This document shows positions 10,289-23,054 of a stretch of 64,000 nucleotides of DNA, piece by piece (position 1 is the stretch's first letter; each line of letters begins with the position of its first letter). Both the position numbers and the translations under genes were made by a program. The stretch is from Agriotes lineatus (taxonomy: Eukaryota; Arthropoda; Insecta; Coleoptera; Elateridae): NCBI GenBank assembly GCA_940337035.1, contig OW679200.1, positions 18,247,303 through 18,311,302 of the forward strand, given 5' to 3'. The notes beneath the pieces are model-generated. The model was not told where the DNA came from, made no database searches, and worked only from the letters and a program-made list of their open reading frames with translations.

Positions 10289-11765
10289 TTATTGCTTTTC
10301 AAAGTATTCACCATTAAGTTAAATATACTTTTTCATCCTTTCAAACCAATTATCAAAGTACTTATTTCACTAAGAAGATGGTATAACATAGCCGTAAGGC
10401 TATTGGTTTTTGAGTAAATAAAACACTCAGAAAATTTAAATGACTTATATTAAAATAAGCTTAAAACTGTGATACAATTACAAATTTAAGAACCCCAGTT
10501 GCTTACGGTTTATAAAATTATTGATTTGATTACACTTAATTTTGGAACCTAATAACACACCTGGAATGGGACTATACGCTTGAGCCAACCTACATTTAGT
10601 ATACCAGAAATGATGTTTTTAGAGGCTTCCACCGCTTCTTCAGGAGATTGAAATCATTGGCCACACATTCCATCCTTGAGTATTGGGAAGGTAAATAGTG
10701 ATGCTGCATTAGTTCGATGTTATTTTTAGCCAAATATTCGACTCCTCACCAAGAGCAGTGTGCAAAATTGCATTGTCATGCTGTAAGATTATTCGGCGTT
10801 TGGAATTGGTTGTGCGAGTTTCATAAATAACTGCGGCAAACAAACGAAGACATACAGTTGCTACATGACCCGATTTTAAAACAAATGAAGCAATACGTTT
10901 TTGGAAACACTGCGCGAACGAACAACTTTTGTTAGTATTTGTTCGTTTTGAAACACCCAAACAAGCTGATTGACCTTTTCTTCCGGGTTCGTAGAAATAA
11001 ATCCAAGCATCATCTCCCGTCGTGATGTTATATACGTGAGATGAGGTTCTTCGTTAAACCGATTGAGGTTTATCCTGCACTACTCAACACGATCCGTGTT
11101 TTGTGTTGCAGTCGAATTCTGAGGAATTCAACGTGAACATAGCTTAGCCACATCCAAATGGTCGTAAAAAAGGTAAAGGTTCAATTCTCCCAATTGGGAG
11201 GGGGCGCTGCTATAGAGACCTTGTGTTCCTCTTCAGCCAATAATGGGAATTTCAGGATGGGCGAGAAAAAGGAGGGGTGGAGGTCAGGCAAGGTGAAAAT
11301 GTACTGCCCCGGCATTCGCCTCAGAGAAAGTACCCTGTTGAGCCGAGAAAACTACCTAAAAACCTGAATCAGAGCAAACGCCCACGGGAATCGAATCCAC
11401 GACCTCCCGAATGCTAAGCAGACGTGCTAACCACTAATCCACGGAGCTCGGTCCAAATGGTCGTGCCAAATTGAATGTATTTGACTCTTACCTATGCCTA
11501 AGGTTGACTGAATCTCGTCATACGTTACATGACGATCTTCCAAAAGCATTGCCCGCACATCATCTGTGTTTCGTGGTGTCACAGCTGTTGTTAGTGCGAC
11601 CAAATTGAAATTTTTGAAATCAACAATAAACTGTGGTTTTTGATGGTGGTTCCTCCTCAAAAGGAGAAACCAAGCGATCGGTACATTGTTGCTGATTTAG
11701 ACCACTATTAAAATCATAGAAAATCATTGCTCGAAAGTATTCTCGTGTTAAATTGCGAAACAAAG
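10289..11765 (-). pseudogene. Mariner transposase, inactive, split by a SINE
   Basis: The minus strand encodes mariner landmarks in order. An N-terminal segment contains FRAMIFYDFNSGLNQQQ (about 11740-11690). The helix-turn-helix region contains DDVRAMLLEDRHVTYDEI and IHSIWHDHL (about 11560-11460). The first catalytic Asp is in TTGDDAWIYFYEPG (about 11025) and the second in HDNA (about 10770). The C-terminus contains NWFERMKKYI and GEYFEKQ ending in a stop at 10289. The usual YSPDLAP.D block with the third Asp is missing. Several frameshifts and stops occur, and roughly 170 bp near 10385-10560 look foreign. A SINE interrupts the frame at 11166-11451. I could not define the terminal inverted repeats. 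Confidence 0.85.
11153..11464 (-). mobile_element. tRNA-derived SINE with 13-bp target-site duplication
   Basis: The body at 11166-11451 is flanked by exact copies of TCCAAATGGTCGT (11153-11165 and 11452-11464). On the minus strand it starts ACCGAGCTCCGTGG, has an A box in TGGATTAGTGGTTAGC and a B box in GGATTCGATTCCC, and ends in CCTTTACCTTTTTT. The T-rich end looks more like a pol III terminator or a short repeat tail than poly(A). It inserted into the mariner transposase after the HDHL codons, so it is younger than that element. Confidence 0.85.
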
Positions 11766-11789
11766 ATTATACTTCATATAGCAGCAGCC

Positions 11790-14700
11790 CTTTATTACTG
11801 GTAGCTTGTCTCACGTTGGTTTATTTTTCGTTGACTTTAGAACTTTAGAACGCTTTTTTTCTTAAAATTCTCAAATATCCTCAATATTTTTGGTTACAAC
11901 TTTTTCAACAAAATTTTCGAATTTTGCAGACGATTCAAATACGATATGCAACATTTTTATCTATTAGAACACAATGACGTTTTGAATGACTGCAGGTGAG
12001 GATTGAACAATGCAGTTCTGTGATGAAGGAAAACATGTAGGTTTAAAGCGGCAAAGATAGTGGAACAAGTATAAGTAAAATGCGCGTTGTTAAGCAGACT
12101 GTAAAGAATTTCTAATTAGATATTAAATTTCCAAATTAGAGCCTGAAAATTAATAATATGAGAGTACTAATTATTGTTATGTAGTAAACGAGCAAACTTA
12201 TAGCGAAAATGGAACGCTATAATTGCAACAATAATTTTCAAGTCTCTCTAGTTGCCTTCATTAAAAAAAGGAAGAATTTTAAAGTTCGCCCTTTGGATTC
12301 ATAGTATTTATGTACGCATATTGAAATAATGCGAGGGTGTGACTGGCATATGCTCTCTACACAGATTTTACTTTCAAGTGCTTAATTATATCTTATCGCT
12401 ATGTAAGCAACGAATGTTTTTTTGTTTAATCTAAAGTGATTGCCAGGTAATGTTATTCATTTAAAAATCAGTTAATATGTCCAATAATTTTGCTTACAAG
12501 ACTTACATGTGTGAATATCGAAATTTGTTACTTCATTTTACCAGGAAGTATGGCTAACTTGTAAGTGTTGTTTCTTTATGGTTGAATGCTAAATAAATCG
12601 CTTGTCTGTGGTTATTTCCTTCATATCCATAACAATGCGTACCTAATCAGTAATCACTATGGTTTCTGTCAGTTTAATAATGACAAAAATTCAAACGTTA
12701 AAATTTAACCGCGGTTAAATATGTGTCAAAATTTAATCGCTTGTGCATAATTTTAACTTGATTATTAAAGGTGCTTTACCAACTGAATTTTATCTATTTA
12801 TTCAGGAAATAATCACGCCGAACATCCCGCGTGCATGTAAACTAGCCTGAATACATTTTTGTTCTAAAATCCCTCGTGCTACTCACTCGGGATTCTTGTT
12901 GAGCTGCAAATTTACTTAACATATTTCTTAGCAAATCATTGTGACAGAAAAGTCAAAATTTGATCGGCTATATTAATGCACTTGGGATATTACTATTGAT
13001 TAAATACATGTCTTGCAGTCTTCATTTCTTATAGCTAGATTTGTATGTATTAGAGCAACCATTTATGTTAGTCTATGTATTGCTTTTTAATGTAACAAAA
13101 ATCGAGAACACCACTGAGTAGCTGGGATTTCCTTTGGGGAGGGGGGGAGGGGGATTCCTCAAGTTGAATTGAATTGAAGAAACAACAAATTAAATTCTGT
13201 AGATTTAAAATACTATTAAATGGTACGATAGTCTCGCATCTGAAGAAAAATGCTTTCAGAATCGTAAACATATATGTATAACTTCTTGACTCTACTGCTT
13301 ATAGACGGAGTAGAAAGATGCATCACAATATTGAATTTGTTTAGAAATAGAGACTAGTTTTATTTAGATAGAAGATATTACATACACTTGTATTATTATT
13401 TTTGAACATCAGTTATGTGATTATCTATGATTTGGCTACTCTAATTCGGTTTTTTAGTTTTTAGATATCTGGAAAAGATTACTACGCTGGAACTGATTTA
13501 TTACAAAAAAGTAGATAAATTATGTTAGGAGAAAAGCTGCGATTTAATAAGCCATTCAAATCGGGGCTATTGTGTGTTCGAGAACATTCTATTTGAAACA
13601 ACATTTTTGATCGTCTCTAATTTCTATCATTAATTGGAAGAACTCTCCTGTTCTCTTCTAAGCAGGATAGTTCTATAACATGACGATAAGCTATTTGAGA
13701 CATTTATTTTGGTAATACACTGAATTCTGATTTATAAAACTGACTGACAATTGTCAATGATCTGCACTCTAGAGTTTTGTATATTTGTTGTAATAAAACC
13801 ATTGGCTAACGTTACACTCATTATCTGTAAGTGAAGATTTTGTACTTTTACCTGTTGATCCCTATTGGCCCCTACTGATTAGCCAATTAGTATCAATAAA
13901 TGTATGTAACAACTACAAAACTAAAGGCAGAAGGAATCAGAATTAATCTTGCTGTTTACGTCTTATGACAAAATTTTAACCAATATCTATATTGTATCAA
14001 AATTATTACAAACAAAGAAACCTGTTATATCCTGGAAGCCCATGATCTGTTTGAAAATTGAAACAACTGAAATTACTGAATTACGTAACGGTTATCGAGT
14101 TATATGAAATGGATACTTCATGTTTCATTTCCTGATTCTGATAAAAAATTAGCGTTACTGTGTACAGTGTGTACTGTACACGTGTACAGGTCCATGATTC
14201 ACATAATAGTGATCCAACTAAATTCTCGTTATGAGTTTAGTTATAATTCCAAAATTTATGATTGCCTCGTTTGATAACGACATGATTCTAAACGCATGGT
14301 CATTGCACAAATCATATTATGAAAATTATCTTGATACACATTTTCTGATTCCCATCAACATGCACCAGTCACTTTGAAACGTTCCACTATCAAAGGGAGT
14401 TTAAAAATGTTCATGTCTAATAGCATCACATTAGCCAATGTTTCTGGTATATGTATGTGCACAAATTTGTTCTTTCTCGCACTAGCTGTAATCAATGCAT
14501 AAGCCGAAGGTTTTTTGATTAAGCTTTAAATCCTATATAGATTGGAAAAATTCTATAAATCCTTTTCCCAAATGTTTATATTTCTAATTAATATTTTAAT
14601 ATGTAGTAGACCACAATGTGATGATAGACCGCATACTGATGTGGCACACTATTATGTTCATTAACTTTATATTATGTTTTATGTTTGTGGTTCTTTGTTT

Positions 14701-16870
14701 TCTTTAATTTTAGTTTTTTGTTTTCGTCTTGTCAGTAAATAGTAAGAAATAAACATTATTAACAGTAAAATCATAGGAACTCATATATTTTTGTCAGTAA
14801 ACTTTACTTGTTTACAAAAAAGTTATTGCTTAGCAAAATTGACACTGGTCAAGAAACAAACTGTAATCTTTCAAAAACCCTCGCCCTTACGGGCTCAGGT
14901 TTTTATGAAGTGGGTCGAGTTAATTACGTTTAAGTGTAAAACAATCAAATTTGATAAACGAGAAAAAGGCAAAATCGAATAATTTTTGATTGAACAAGGT
15001 CCAGAAATGAAAAATAAAACATTTCCTTAATAACACAGAGACTGAAACGCGGCATTTCTTTCGATGAGCCAGAATGACGTTATATTTTTTATCTTCACGA
15101 GTGTTGTTATCGACTATTAACCAAATTAATTTTAGTATCGTTAAGAGCTTTATTACCTCACTGAGTGCGGTAATGAATATTACCGCAATCTTTTTATATA
15201 AAAAAATACATTGAACCGGAATTTATTGATGAAGATAAAATATTGAACAATACACGTTTGCTTATGGCACTCAACGAGACTCGTTTGATTACCGCAAAAC
15301 TCGGCTCACCGCCTCGTTTTGGCAATTAAACTCGTTTCGTTAAGATGTTCAAAATCAAACTTGTATCGTTAATATCTATTACCGCGGTAAACATGAACGA
15401 TTGAATGAAAACGGACATTTGACAGCCGAGGGAATTGGTCACTAAAAAGTAAATCTTTTTTTTGCATTTGAAAGGAAAAGTACACTTTGAAATATTCAAT
15501 AGCAAATGTAAGTACACTTCACGGTTTTGGAATTCAATAGTATTATTGATTTCGCAGGAAATTCCCGACGTGTTTGCTTTACGATTTCAGCTGACATGGT
15601 CGAACGTGTACGAATATATTCCATGTCATTATTAATGTCGAGTATCACAAAAACTGCTATATCGGTGTACGTTATTGTTGCTGCGATGAGTATTAATATT
15701 TAAAATCAGGCAGGTGTTAGCAGAAGTAATAAGCAGGCTGTATAGTGCATAACATAGGAAAATAACTGCGATACATCGTCATGAGCCAATATAACATAAA
15801 TTTTACTCTTTGAAGCTTTACAAGCTACCGTAAATACATGGGTTTGTTAGTAGTAGGTATTGAAAAATAAAATGAAAGAACTGAAGTATATTAAGTTTGA
15901 CATCTGAGCTTGAAAGTAATATTTATATAAAATGTTATTCTTTTCTTAAAATAAATTTCCAAACAAAAGAAATCAGAAAAATTTCACAAAAATTACAATT
16001 GGTAGTGGCGTAAGTATCTCATTAAGAGCCAATCTACTAATGACCCTTAAACAAGAACACCTAGCTGCGATGAACAACGATTTTAAACAAATTAGAAGTG
16101 TGCATGACTTTCTGAACTTATGGCACCACTAGAAACGAAAACTATATAAAACTGTTGTCGCGTCTAGAAAATGCAATCGTTACCGCCTTCGCAAACTTGT
16201 AAAACTTTCTCAATTGATCTACCACTTCGTTGGAAACCAAGGAAAGGGCTTACAAACACAGAATTCGACATCCGCGAGCCAAAGTTTAAGATATCAGGTC
16301 GTTTTAATGCCTAAATTTAATTAATTTTTTACAGTAGAACTTAATAGTGATTATAAAGATCTGAAAATTAGATTAGAGTCAGAAAAACGTAATTGATTAG
16401 GAAAATTTTATCTCGATCACAATCAAAGAAGGTCCCAGAACCTTCAGCATTGCGCCCCTGCTTGGCATACGATACGACCTGTATTAAATCCTTAGAATGT
16501 AAGCAAGGAGTCGATTACAGTTGCAAATTATATTACTTGTTCAAGATTGTGAACGCGATTTGAAAACGGATTTCGAGTGTAATTTAGTTTGGCGTTGTTT
16601 AGATGCGCTTAGCTGGATTGTTGGTTAATTACGAGTTGCTCGTATTGTTTTCAGGCTAACTAACATTTGCCTCCATATTCGCCTTAAGAACAAAGCTGCT
16701 CGGGTAGGACAACTTGAAGTACAGTTAATAAACTTCCGTTTGAAAAGAAGGACATTCAAGAGTGAAACGCGCCCAAATTACTTCAGCCCTTCCTGCCCTA
16801 TCTGAAATATTTAGAAAATTTAAAAATGAAACATTTGCAAAGCGGTAATGAATACTGCACTTATAGTTAT
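11790..16870. other. AT-rich intergenic DNA with minor repeats
   Basis: No gene is supported over this 5 kb. Small structures include a G-run near 13138-13153, a self-complementary GTGTACTGTACAC cluster near 14170, and a segment at about 15130-15400. In that segment TATCGTTAA plus TTACC words occur at both ends (near 15136 and 15366) around a CTCACTGAGTGCGGTAAT hairpin. That segment may be another non-autonomous element, but its boundaries are unclear. Confidence 0.4.
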
Positions 16871-16871
16871 T

Positions 16872-16996
16872 AAGGTACCAAGGGCATTATGAGTAAAATA
16901 AGAGCCCAAGATTGTTAGTGTACTAACCGAGGGCTTTGGCCCGAGGTGTGTACAACAATCGCGGGCTCTTAGCTCATAATGCCCGTGGTGCCTTCA
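16872..16996. mobile_element. Palindromic MITE
   Basis: The arms are near-complementary. The left arm starts AAGGTACCAAGGGCATTATG and the right arm ends CATAATGCCCGTGGTGCCTT, with AGAGCCC and GATTGTT blocks matching inside and a CCGAGGGC/CCCGAGG centre. Total length is about 125 bp, with no coding capacity. Confidence 0.65.
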
Positions 16997-17414
16997 AGAT
17001 TTTATGTCCTACCAATTTTCTTACCTAATTCATATTCATATTCAATTCATATAATTACTATGATATAGTATTTAAGATTGATCTAGTTAGCTGATCTAAG
17101 CTATATTTGTGACATTAGCTGAGCTGTCATTAATTTTCATTGTGACAGTGGTGCATAATAAAGTTGTATCCATGGAAACAAATACTGTTAATTTTTCATA
17201 ATAACCCTAGTGTTCTTATGAAGAAAATAATTGCCCTGGAGCGTTATTTTGTATCTAAGATACCTTAAAATAGAGTCATTAATTTCAATTAATGTACTGG
17301 TAGGACATAAAGAAATTAAAAATACATAGAAGCGTTATTTATCAAAACTGTAAACATAAAAATAATAACTGTTAGGTGAGTATTTTTTGAAATAGTCTTC
17401 TATGATAAAGTTAG

Positions 17415-17670
17415 ATACCATGAGATAAAAAAAATTATTCTGAGCAGGACTTGATATGTGTTATACGTTTGGCAGTACTGAAGTGTATTGTCAGTCTATG
17501 TCAAATGCGAGATTAAAAGGTTAGGTTTTGTTTGTTGTTTGACACAGACTGACGTAAAACTTAACCTGCAAATCTCGAATTTGACATAGCCTGACAATAC
17601 CCTTCAGTACTGCCAAACGTATAACACATATCAAAGCCTGCTCAGAACTATTTTTTTTATCTCATGGTAT
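17415..17670. mobile_element. Palindromic MITE, family D (long copy)
   Basis: Two arms of about 120 bp match with few changes. The outer ends are ATACCATGAGATAAAAAAAA and its complement, and shared inner blocks include GATATGTGTTATACGTTTGG. The centre carries TTTGACACAGACTGACG, as in the copy at 8479-8623. No coding frame is present. The transcript or single strand would fold into one long hairpin. Confidence 0.8.
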
Positions 17671-19544
17671 TATCAGCGTACATACATCAAACAAGTAGAT
17701 ACACTCATGCAAAATGTTGAAACCTGTCTAGAGTGCCTGGGACAGTAACTCGGGGGGTATTTCTAAGCTTCACTATCAGATGGCAGCACAAAGTTCTACC
17801 TATCAGAGCCAGTTACGGGCTCTGCTACCAATCATGATTAGAGATTCTGTATACAGTTTACTAAGAGTTGGGCAAAGAGCCTGATTTGACATACATTTTT
17901 GATCCAAATTAGACGGTTGACATATGTCTAACAAAGAGGTTATGAGAACCAATTTTACTAGTTTTCTTTTGATGAGGGAGTTTTCAGAGCATTGGCCGTT
18001 CTCAGGATCTCTAGAATCGACTATTAGGAATATACGTCAGACCTAGTTAAAATTTAGATTTGCATATGTGAAACTATCGGTCATAACCTGTTTCAAAATA
18101 TGCAAAAAAAGGAACTTTCATCACACATGCCTTGTAAAAATTGATCCAATCCAATCAAAATGTATCACGCTGTTTGCCCAACTCTTAGTAAACTATATAC
18201 AGGATCTCTCACCCTGTATGTATTTGTCTGAATTCTTCTCGGTTTCATGCGAGGCAGATATATAATGTGTAAGCAAAATACCGTATTCCTTCAACGAATA
18301 GTTTTTGAGTTATACCGCCAAAAGGCAGACAGACGGACGAAATTGAGAAAACCTGATTTTCGTCATCTAGTGATCCTGAAACGTGATGATCTGAAGAGGG
18401 GATTTTTTCACGGTTACTAGTCTTAAAGAGGAAGGAAGTAAAAAGTATAAAAGGAGGAAAGTATAATCGCAAGGGTTTTGCTAGTATACATTTATATTTT
18501 ATGGACAGCTGGCTTAACATTCATGAAACTTGTAATACATTATATACACCGCTGTGCATTCTGAATTTATTTAGGATCAATACATGTTAATTCTTTTTTT
18601 AAATTGTCTCTCATTATCCCTTTGTATTTCTGCTAGAAAAATGTTATACTTGCTGTCAACAAAAACAAAGAGATAACACATTTGCCATTTGTGATATGAA
18701 GCTGACCTTGTACGTCAAAATGCCGTTAGCTTTTCTTGTAGCAAAAATTAAGTTACGGGAAGATATTATTGTGGATGACTAATCTTATTAACGAATTAAT
18801 TTCCGTCTGTATAATATTCGATCTGTAGAATATTATAACAAAAATGAACGAACAAATGGATTTTTATGTATTGGTCGTTTGTAGTCCTGTTTACAAACGT
18901 CATATATTACTCACGAATTGGATAAATGTAAAGCAACAAGCAATATTAAATTTTACATGCAATTCTTCGTTTTGCATTGCATTGCACATTGCAACGATAT
19001 GAAGCGACTTTAAGGAATGCGAAATTTGAGCAGCGACACATTCGATGACTCAAACATGGATGAGCAACAATATTTATAGGCTTTCTAAACTTTCAAGATC
19101 GCCGCAAATGACAAAATTTAGCTGCGCTACTAATACGTGCTTGGGTCGCCAAAATATAGTTTATCTTTATCTAATGTCATGTGTTTTCATGTTAGTAACG
19201 AAGTCAGAGCAAGAAACTAACAGAGTGTAATGCTTAACTAATTTTAAATGTCACCCAGCTGGCCATCGCCGCCTGTAAACGGAAAATGTTCAGCCTTTAA
19301 ATTGTTTTATTTATTATTTAGAAAACTTGTTTTTTTATTAATTGTAATAAACCACCGACAGACAAAACTGGCAGGGTTTTAACATAAAAAATTATATTTT
19401 AATGGATTTGGCTTAAGCCTAGTGTTGTTCTATAAACAATCAAAAGTAATATCAACTAGTTAAAGTTATTTATAAGCCAATAAACAATAGTTTGCAAAAT
19501 TGTAGTTGCCAATGCGTGGTAATTAATATTATTTAACCTCAACC
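17671..19544. other. AT-rich intergenic DNA, nothing assigned
   Basis: Short open frames occur (for example 18245-18520 minus) but have no recognisable content. No repeat boundary could be supported. Confidence 0.4.
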
Positions 19545-20058
19545 GGGCGCAAAGTACCCTATTCCCGCTCGCATGTGCGGGCGCAAAGTAAACCATTCTC
19601 GCCCGAGAGCGGAAAAGTAAATTTTTCTGACCATGTTTACATAGTTGCTACGGAAATGCACCTTGCTTTTATTAGATCCTGGTATTATGATTTTTAATGT
19701 TAATAGTTGGAAAATCTTCACGTATAAAAATAAATCGCACCACGTCTTTCGGGTTGAGGATAAAATTATGTATATATCTCTGGCGCAAGAGTGATTTCAT
19801 CCCTTGATGATTTACAGCCTTCCCTTCGGTCGGGCTCCAAACTATCATCGCGGGCTGAAATCGCTTACCGTGCGCCCTTGATATATAAACTACTATTCCG
19901 CACAACTGGGCCGAAAATGAAACTTTACATCTTAGTTACCACAACCGCAAGTACAACTTTACACCTGGAGGGCGGTAAAGTAATTTTCGGGCGGTAAAAT
20001 GAAAACGCGGGCGGTAAAGTAACTTTGCTGACCGCAAATTACTTTACCGCCCGGCACC
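19545..20058. mobile_element. Foldback element with GGGCGGTAAAGT motif arrays
   Basis: Both ends carry clusters of a GC-rich motif. On the left, CGGGCGCAAAGTA occurs at about 19548 and 19579, with a weaker copy near 19608. On the right, GGGCGGTAAAGTAA occurs near 19972, 19991 and 20009, and in inverted form at the end near 20038-20053. A separate inverted repeat of about 45-bp arms lies in the middle (about 19785-19880). There is no transposase. The motif clusters look like subterminal binding sites of a non-autonomous DNA transposon; this is inferred from layout only. Confidence 0.5.
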
Positions 20059-20296
20059 TTAAAACCTAAATTTATTCTAAGTGTTTATTCCATGCAGTTG
20101 TGCGTAAAACGTTGTAGGTACCTCCGTTGGGCCTCAAATTTTGGCTGCGGGAGTAGTCTTACTCGTCCGGTATTCTATACGTAAATAAATATTACGTACT
20201 TTAACGACCATTGCACATTAAAAAGTGCTAAATGTAAATGAATGAATTGTGATTTTTGTGTTAGCTATTGCAATCGTCTTTCTAAAATTGTAAAGT

Positions 20297-20765
20297 ACTA
20301 GTGAGTCACACGAACTGCGCCTGGGTTCGCTAATTTAAGAGAGATTCATTAATATAAACTTAAAAAAAAGGGTGCATCGGCCGGGAATCGAAACCGGGCC
20401 GCTCGCGTGGCAGGCGAGCACTCTACCCCAGGACCAACCTGGGTTGTTTGAATAATGCGCCGCTATGATGATATATGAAGATAGGTATTTACACGAACTA
20501 ATAGCATACGGCGACCGCAGCTGTCACACCGTAGCCTAGAGCGACAGGCGCTCCACTCCGCTGCTTAGAGGATTTAATTAAATTAAAACGTTTTCGTACT
20601 TTTTTTGTAAATAAAAACAGCCCTACGATCTAAGTCTAAAAATTAGCAAACTTTTAAGCCTTCGTACAACTTAATCGGTCCAGTATCTTCGGAGGAGATA
20701 GCGAACAAACATATAAAGAAAGAAACAAACAAAGAAAGAAAGAGAGCAACGATTTTATGTTATAG
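20297..20765 (-). mobile_element. tRNA-Gly-containing repeat, copy 1
   Basis: This 469-bp unit is the reverse-oriented homologue of 23456-23903. Read on the minus strand it starts CTATAACATAAAATCG, runs through a purine/pyrimidine-rich head, reaches a tRNA-Gly-like core and ends at GACTCACTAGT. The tRNA part is in the 3' third with about 320 bp ahead of it, unlike ordinary SINEs, which start with the tRNA. A small MITE abuts its 5' end. Confidence 0.7.
20373..20443 (-). tRNA. tRNA-Gly(GCC)-like sequence, pseudogene
   Basis: The anticodon arm reads CTCGCCTGCCACGCGAG with anticodon GCC. The B box is altered by one base to GGTTTCGATTCC. The 3' acceptor half CCGATGC is intact, but the 5' half is replaced by CCCAGGT and cannot pair. 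It sits inside a repeat, so I treat it as tRNA-derived and not as a working tRNA gene. Confidence 0.6.
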
Positions 20766-20942
20766 AATGATCAAAAATTATTTTCATCTAGTATGGCCAT
20801 GGTATAGTTCCTCATTTATGAATGCAACTACGTTTATACTTAATGTCAAAATTTGACATTTGCTTTGTAAATGAGTTATATTTGCATTCATAAATTAGGA
20901 AGTATGCCATACTAGATGAAAATACTTTTTGATCATACTATA
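20760..20942. mobile_element. Palindromic MITE
   Basis: Terminal inverted repeats of about 60 bp begin TATAG(A/T)ATGATCAAAAA and share CATCTAGTATGGC and ATTTATGAATGCAA blocks. The centre is GTCAAAATTTGAC. It directly adjoins the tRNA-Gly-containing repeat. Confidence 0.75.
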
Positions 20943-21855
20943 TAATATAAAGGACTTAAGAATGGTATTCTAAACTTGATTAAAATCTATAAACTTCGGA
21001 AATACATTTTCTAAAAAAGAAAAATCGAAGTTGATTTAAATGCAGATACTGAGACATAAAAAAGACTAGATGATCACGCATTACGAGTATAGGCAACCCA
21101 TTTAACACTTTCGACAACCAAGTTTGCAGTTGACAAAACAAGAAGATATTTATCTGCAGCCTTCCAAAGTAAATTAGTTTTAAATAGAAATTTTGTCGAT
21201 ACAAAGAAAATCAAGTGTCATAAGTTATAAAATGAATGCAACCGTGAGAATTCAAAACCACACCGCAAACGTCAAAGCAAAAAAACATCAAATCGGTGCT
21301 TGCATGTAACGTTAGAACATTAGATTCACTAAATTCCCAAATGTCACTAGCCACGTTATGAGATAAATATTTATGCATTAAGGGAGATATGAACATGCAT
21401 ATCTCCCGTGGTGCATACAATATTTTACTAGCATATTCGTAAAAATAGTATGAAATTTCAAAATGTCATAATGACATTTAACATTAGAATATGTAAGTAA
21501 TATCAAGGATTGCCTCATTGTATGGTTGCTAAGACGTTAATTGTAGTTGCATTGTTACCATGAGTTTGAGGGAGAAATAATTTGACAAGTCCCTTGGGAG
21601 TTATGAGTAGCTTCTCATATTTTGTTTCTATGACGAAAATGTACAATATCATGTTGCTAGTAGATAAATAAAGTTTTAACGCTTGTGCTATAATGAGCAT
21701 AACATAAGAGCTCAGTGCTTCTAAATCTGAAGAAAACAATGAACTTCAATTTATAAGATTCTGTTAGACCTATTTATTAAAAAAAGTTAGAGCACGAACC
21801 ATTATTACTGAATTATGTTAAAAGGTAGAAGTAAATTTAGAATTTAAATTAATAG
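20943..21855. other. AT-rich intergenic DNA, nothing assigned
   Basis: Apart from a small hairpin GGGAGATATGAACATGCATA near 21382, no structure is supported. Several short minus frames are open but carry no recognisable domain. Confidence 0.4.
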
Positions 21856-22612
21856 TTATTTAACAAACGAGTGTGTTAATGAGAGCGATTAATAATCGCT
21901 AGCGCTCACACGTTAATTGTTGAGATTAATAACAGCTGATTAACACACTATTTAGTTACAATATTTTTTCGTTGATTGTATCTTATTAAATTGGAGAAAA
22001 TTTAATTTTATTGTATGACAGAAATTTGCCACTTAAAAGTTTTAACATTCATGGTAGCTTTGATTTCCTATGCTAAAAGCGTTTATTAATAGAAAATCAT
22101 CCATTAATAGGAGTCATTAATAAATAATTTTATCTACTCCAGTGGGATAAGTAACGCATTACGTCACTCATTTGACACTATTTCAGTTAGGTAATGAAGC
22201 TCATTACACAACTCAGTTATGTAATGGTTTCATTACGCAACTGAGTTGTCTAATGACTTCATTACGTAACTGAAATAGTGTCAAATGAATGACATAATGA
22301 CATTTGCCTACTAAAATATTTTTAAAAATGACAGATCTGACATTTGTCTTAATGCACTTTTCTCAATTTTAGGCAGTCGTATATAAAATTTTGTACAATA
22401 CATGTGTGATAATGCATCATTAATATACTTGTGTGCTTACATAACTCGTGCTACGCACTCGTTTGTAACTTACACACACGTATATTAATGATGCTGTTAT
22501 CCCACTTGTATAGTAAATAACTATTAGAAAATAAAAAATCATACATTAATAAGGCCTATTAATGAACGATTCTGTATGCATTAACGAAACCCGTTAATAA
22601 ACGATCAACGGA
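21856..22612 (+). mobile_element. Family A element, copy 3, interrupted by family B
   Basis: The ends match the copies near 8.3-9.1 kb: AATAGTTATTTAACAAACGA at the left and AATAAACGATCAACGGAAAA at the right. About 390 bp of family B sequence (22129-22522) splits it between ATTAATAAATAA and ATTAGAAAATAA. The uninterrupted length would be about 365 bp, close to copy 2. Confidence 0.65.
22129..22522 (-). mobile_element. Family B MITE, copy 1, nested in family A
   Basis: It is the reverse-oriented homologue of 50620-50950. The ends TTTATCTACTCCAGTGGGAT and TATCCCACTTGTATAGTAAA form imperfect terminal inverted repeats. Two internal hairpins are present: one with GACACTATTTCAGTTA stems (22174-22285) and one with GCATCATTAATATAC stems (22418-22495). 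It has no coding capacity. Confidence 0.8.
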
Positions 22613-23054
22613 AAAAGAAATTAAAAATCTTAAGTGCTTCATAAATTCAATACAACTAATAATTTTAAAAAAATATATAACGGTAACCAAACCGTGTTTT
22701 TAAAATTCACGTAATTATTATATTCCATAGGTACTATGTTTAAAAATTTCTCAACTAATAACATTTAAAAAATTGTAAAATGTTTCCCTTAGACACTGCT
22801 GGAAACTGATGAATTTACTTGATCCACATTATTTACTCCGAAAATAACTACCAATAAGGGTGCTTTTTAATATCATTAGTTTGAAATGCAAAGCTCCTAA
22901 AATAAATACAAGAAGTAGTCATTAACACAGAATCAATAAAAAATTTGGGAAAGGTAGGACCTTCCTGACGAAGCTACTTAGTCACAAACAGTAAGTTTTC
23001 GATAATAGATTACTTGAATTTATAGCATACAGTAAGTAGTAAACGGTTAAGCTA

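Noticed and set aside
14160..14195. GTACAC-rich self-complementary cluster
   Set aside because: Short and simple, with no matching element ends. It could be chance.
18245..18520. 91-codon minus-strand open frame
   Set aside because: No domain, signal peptide or splice context. Frames of this length are expected by chance over 64 kb.
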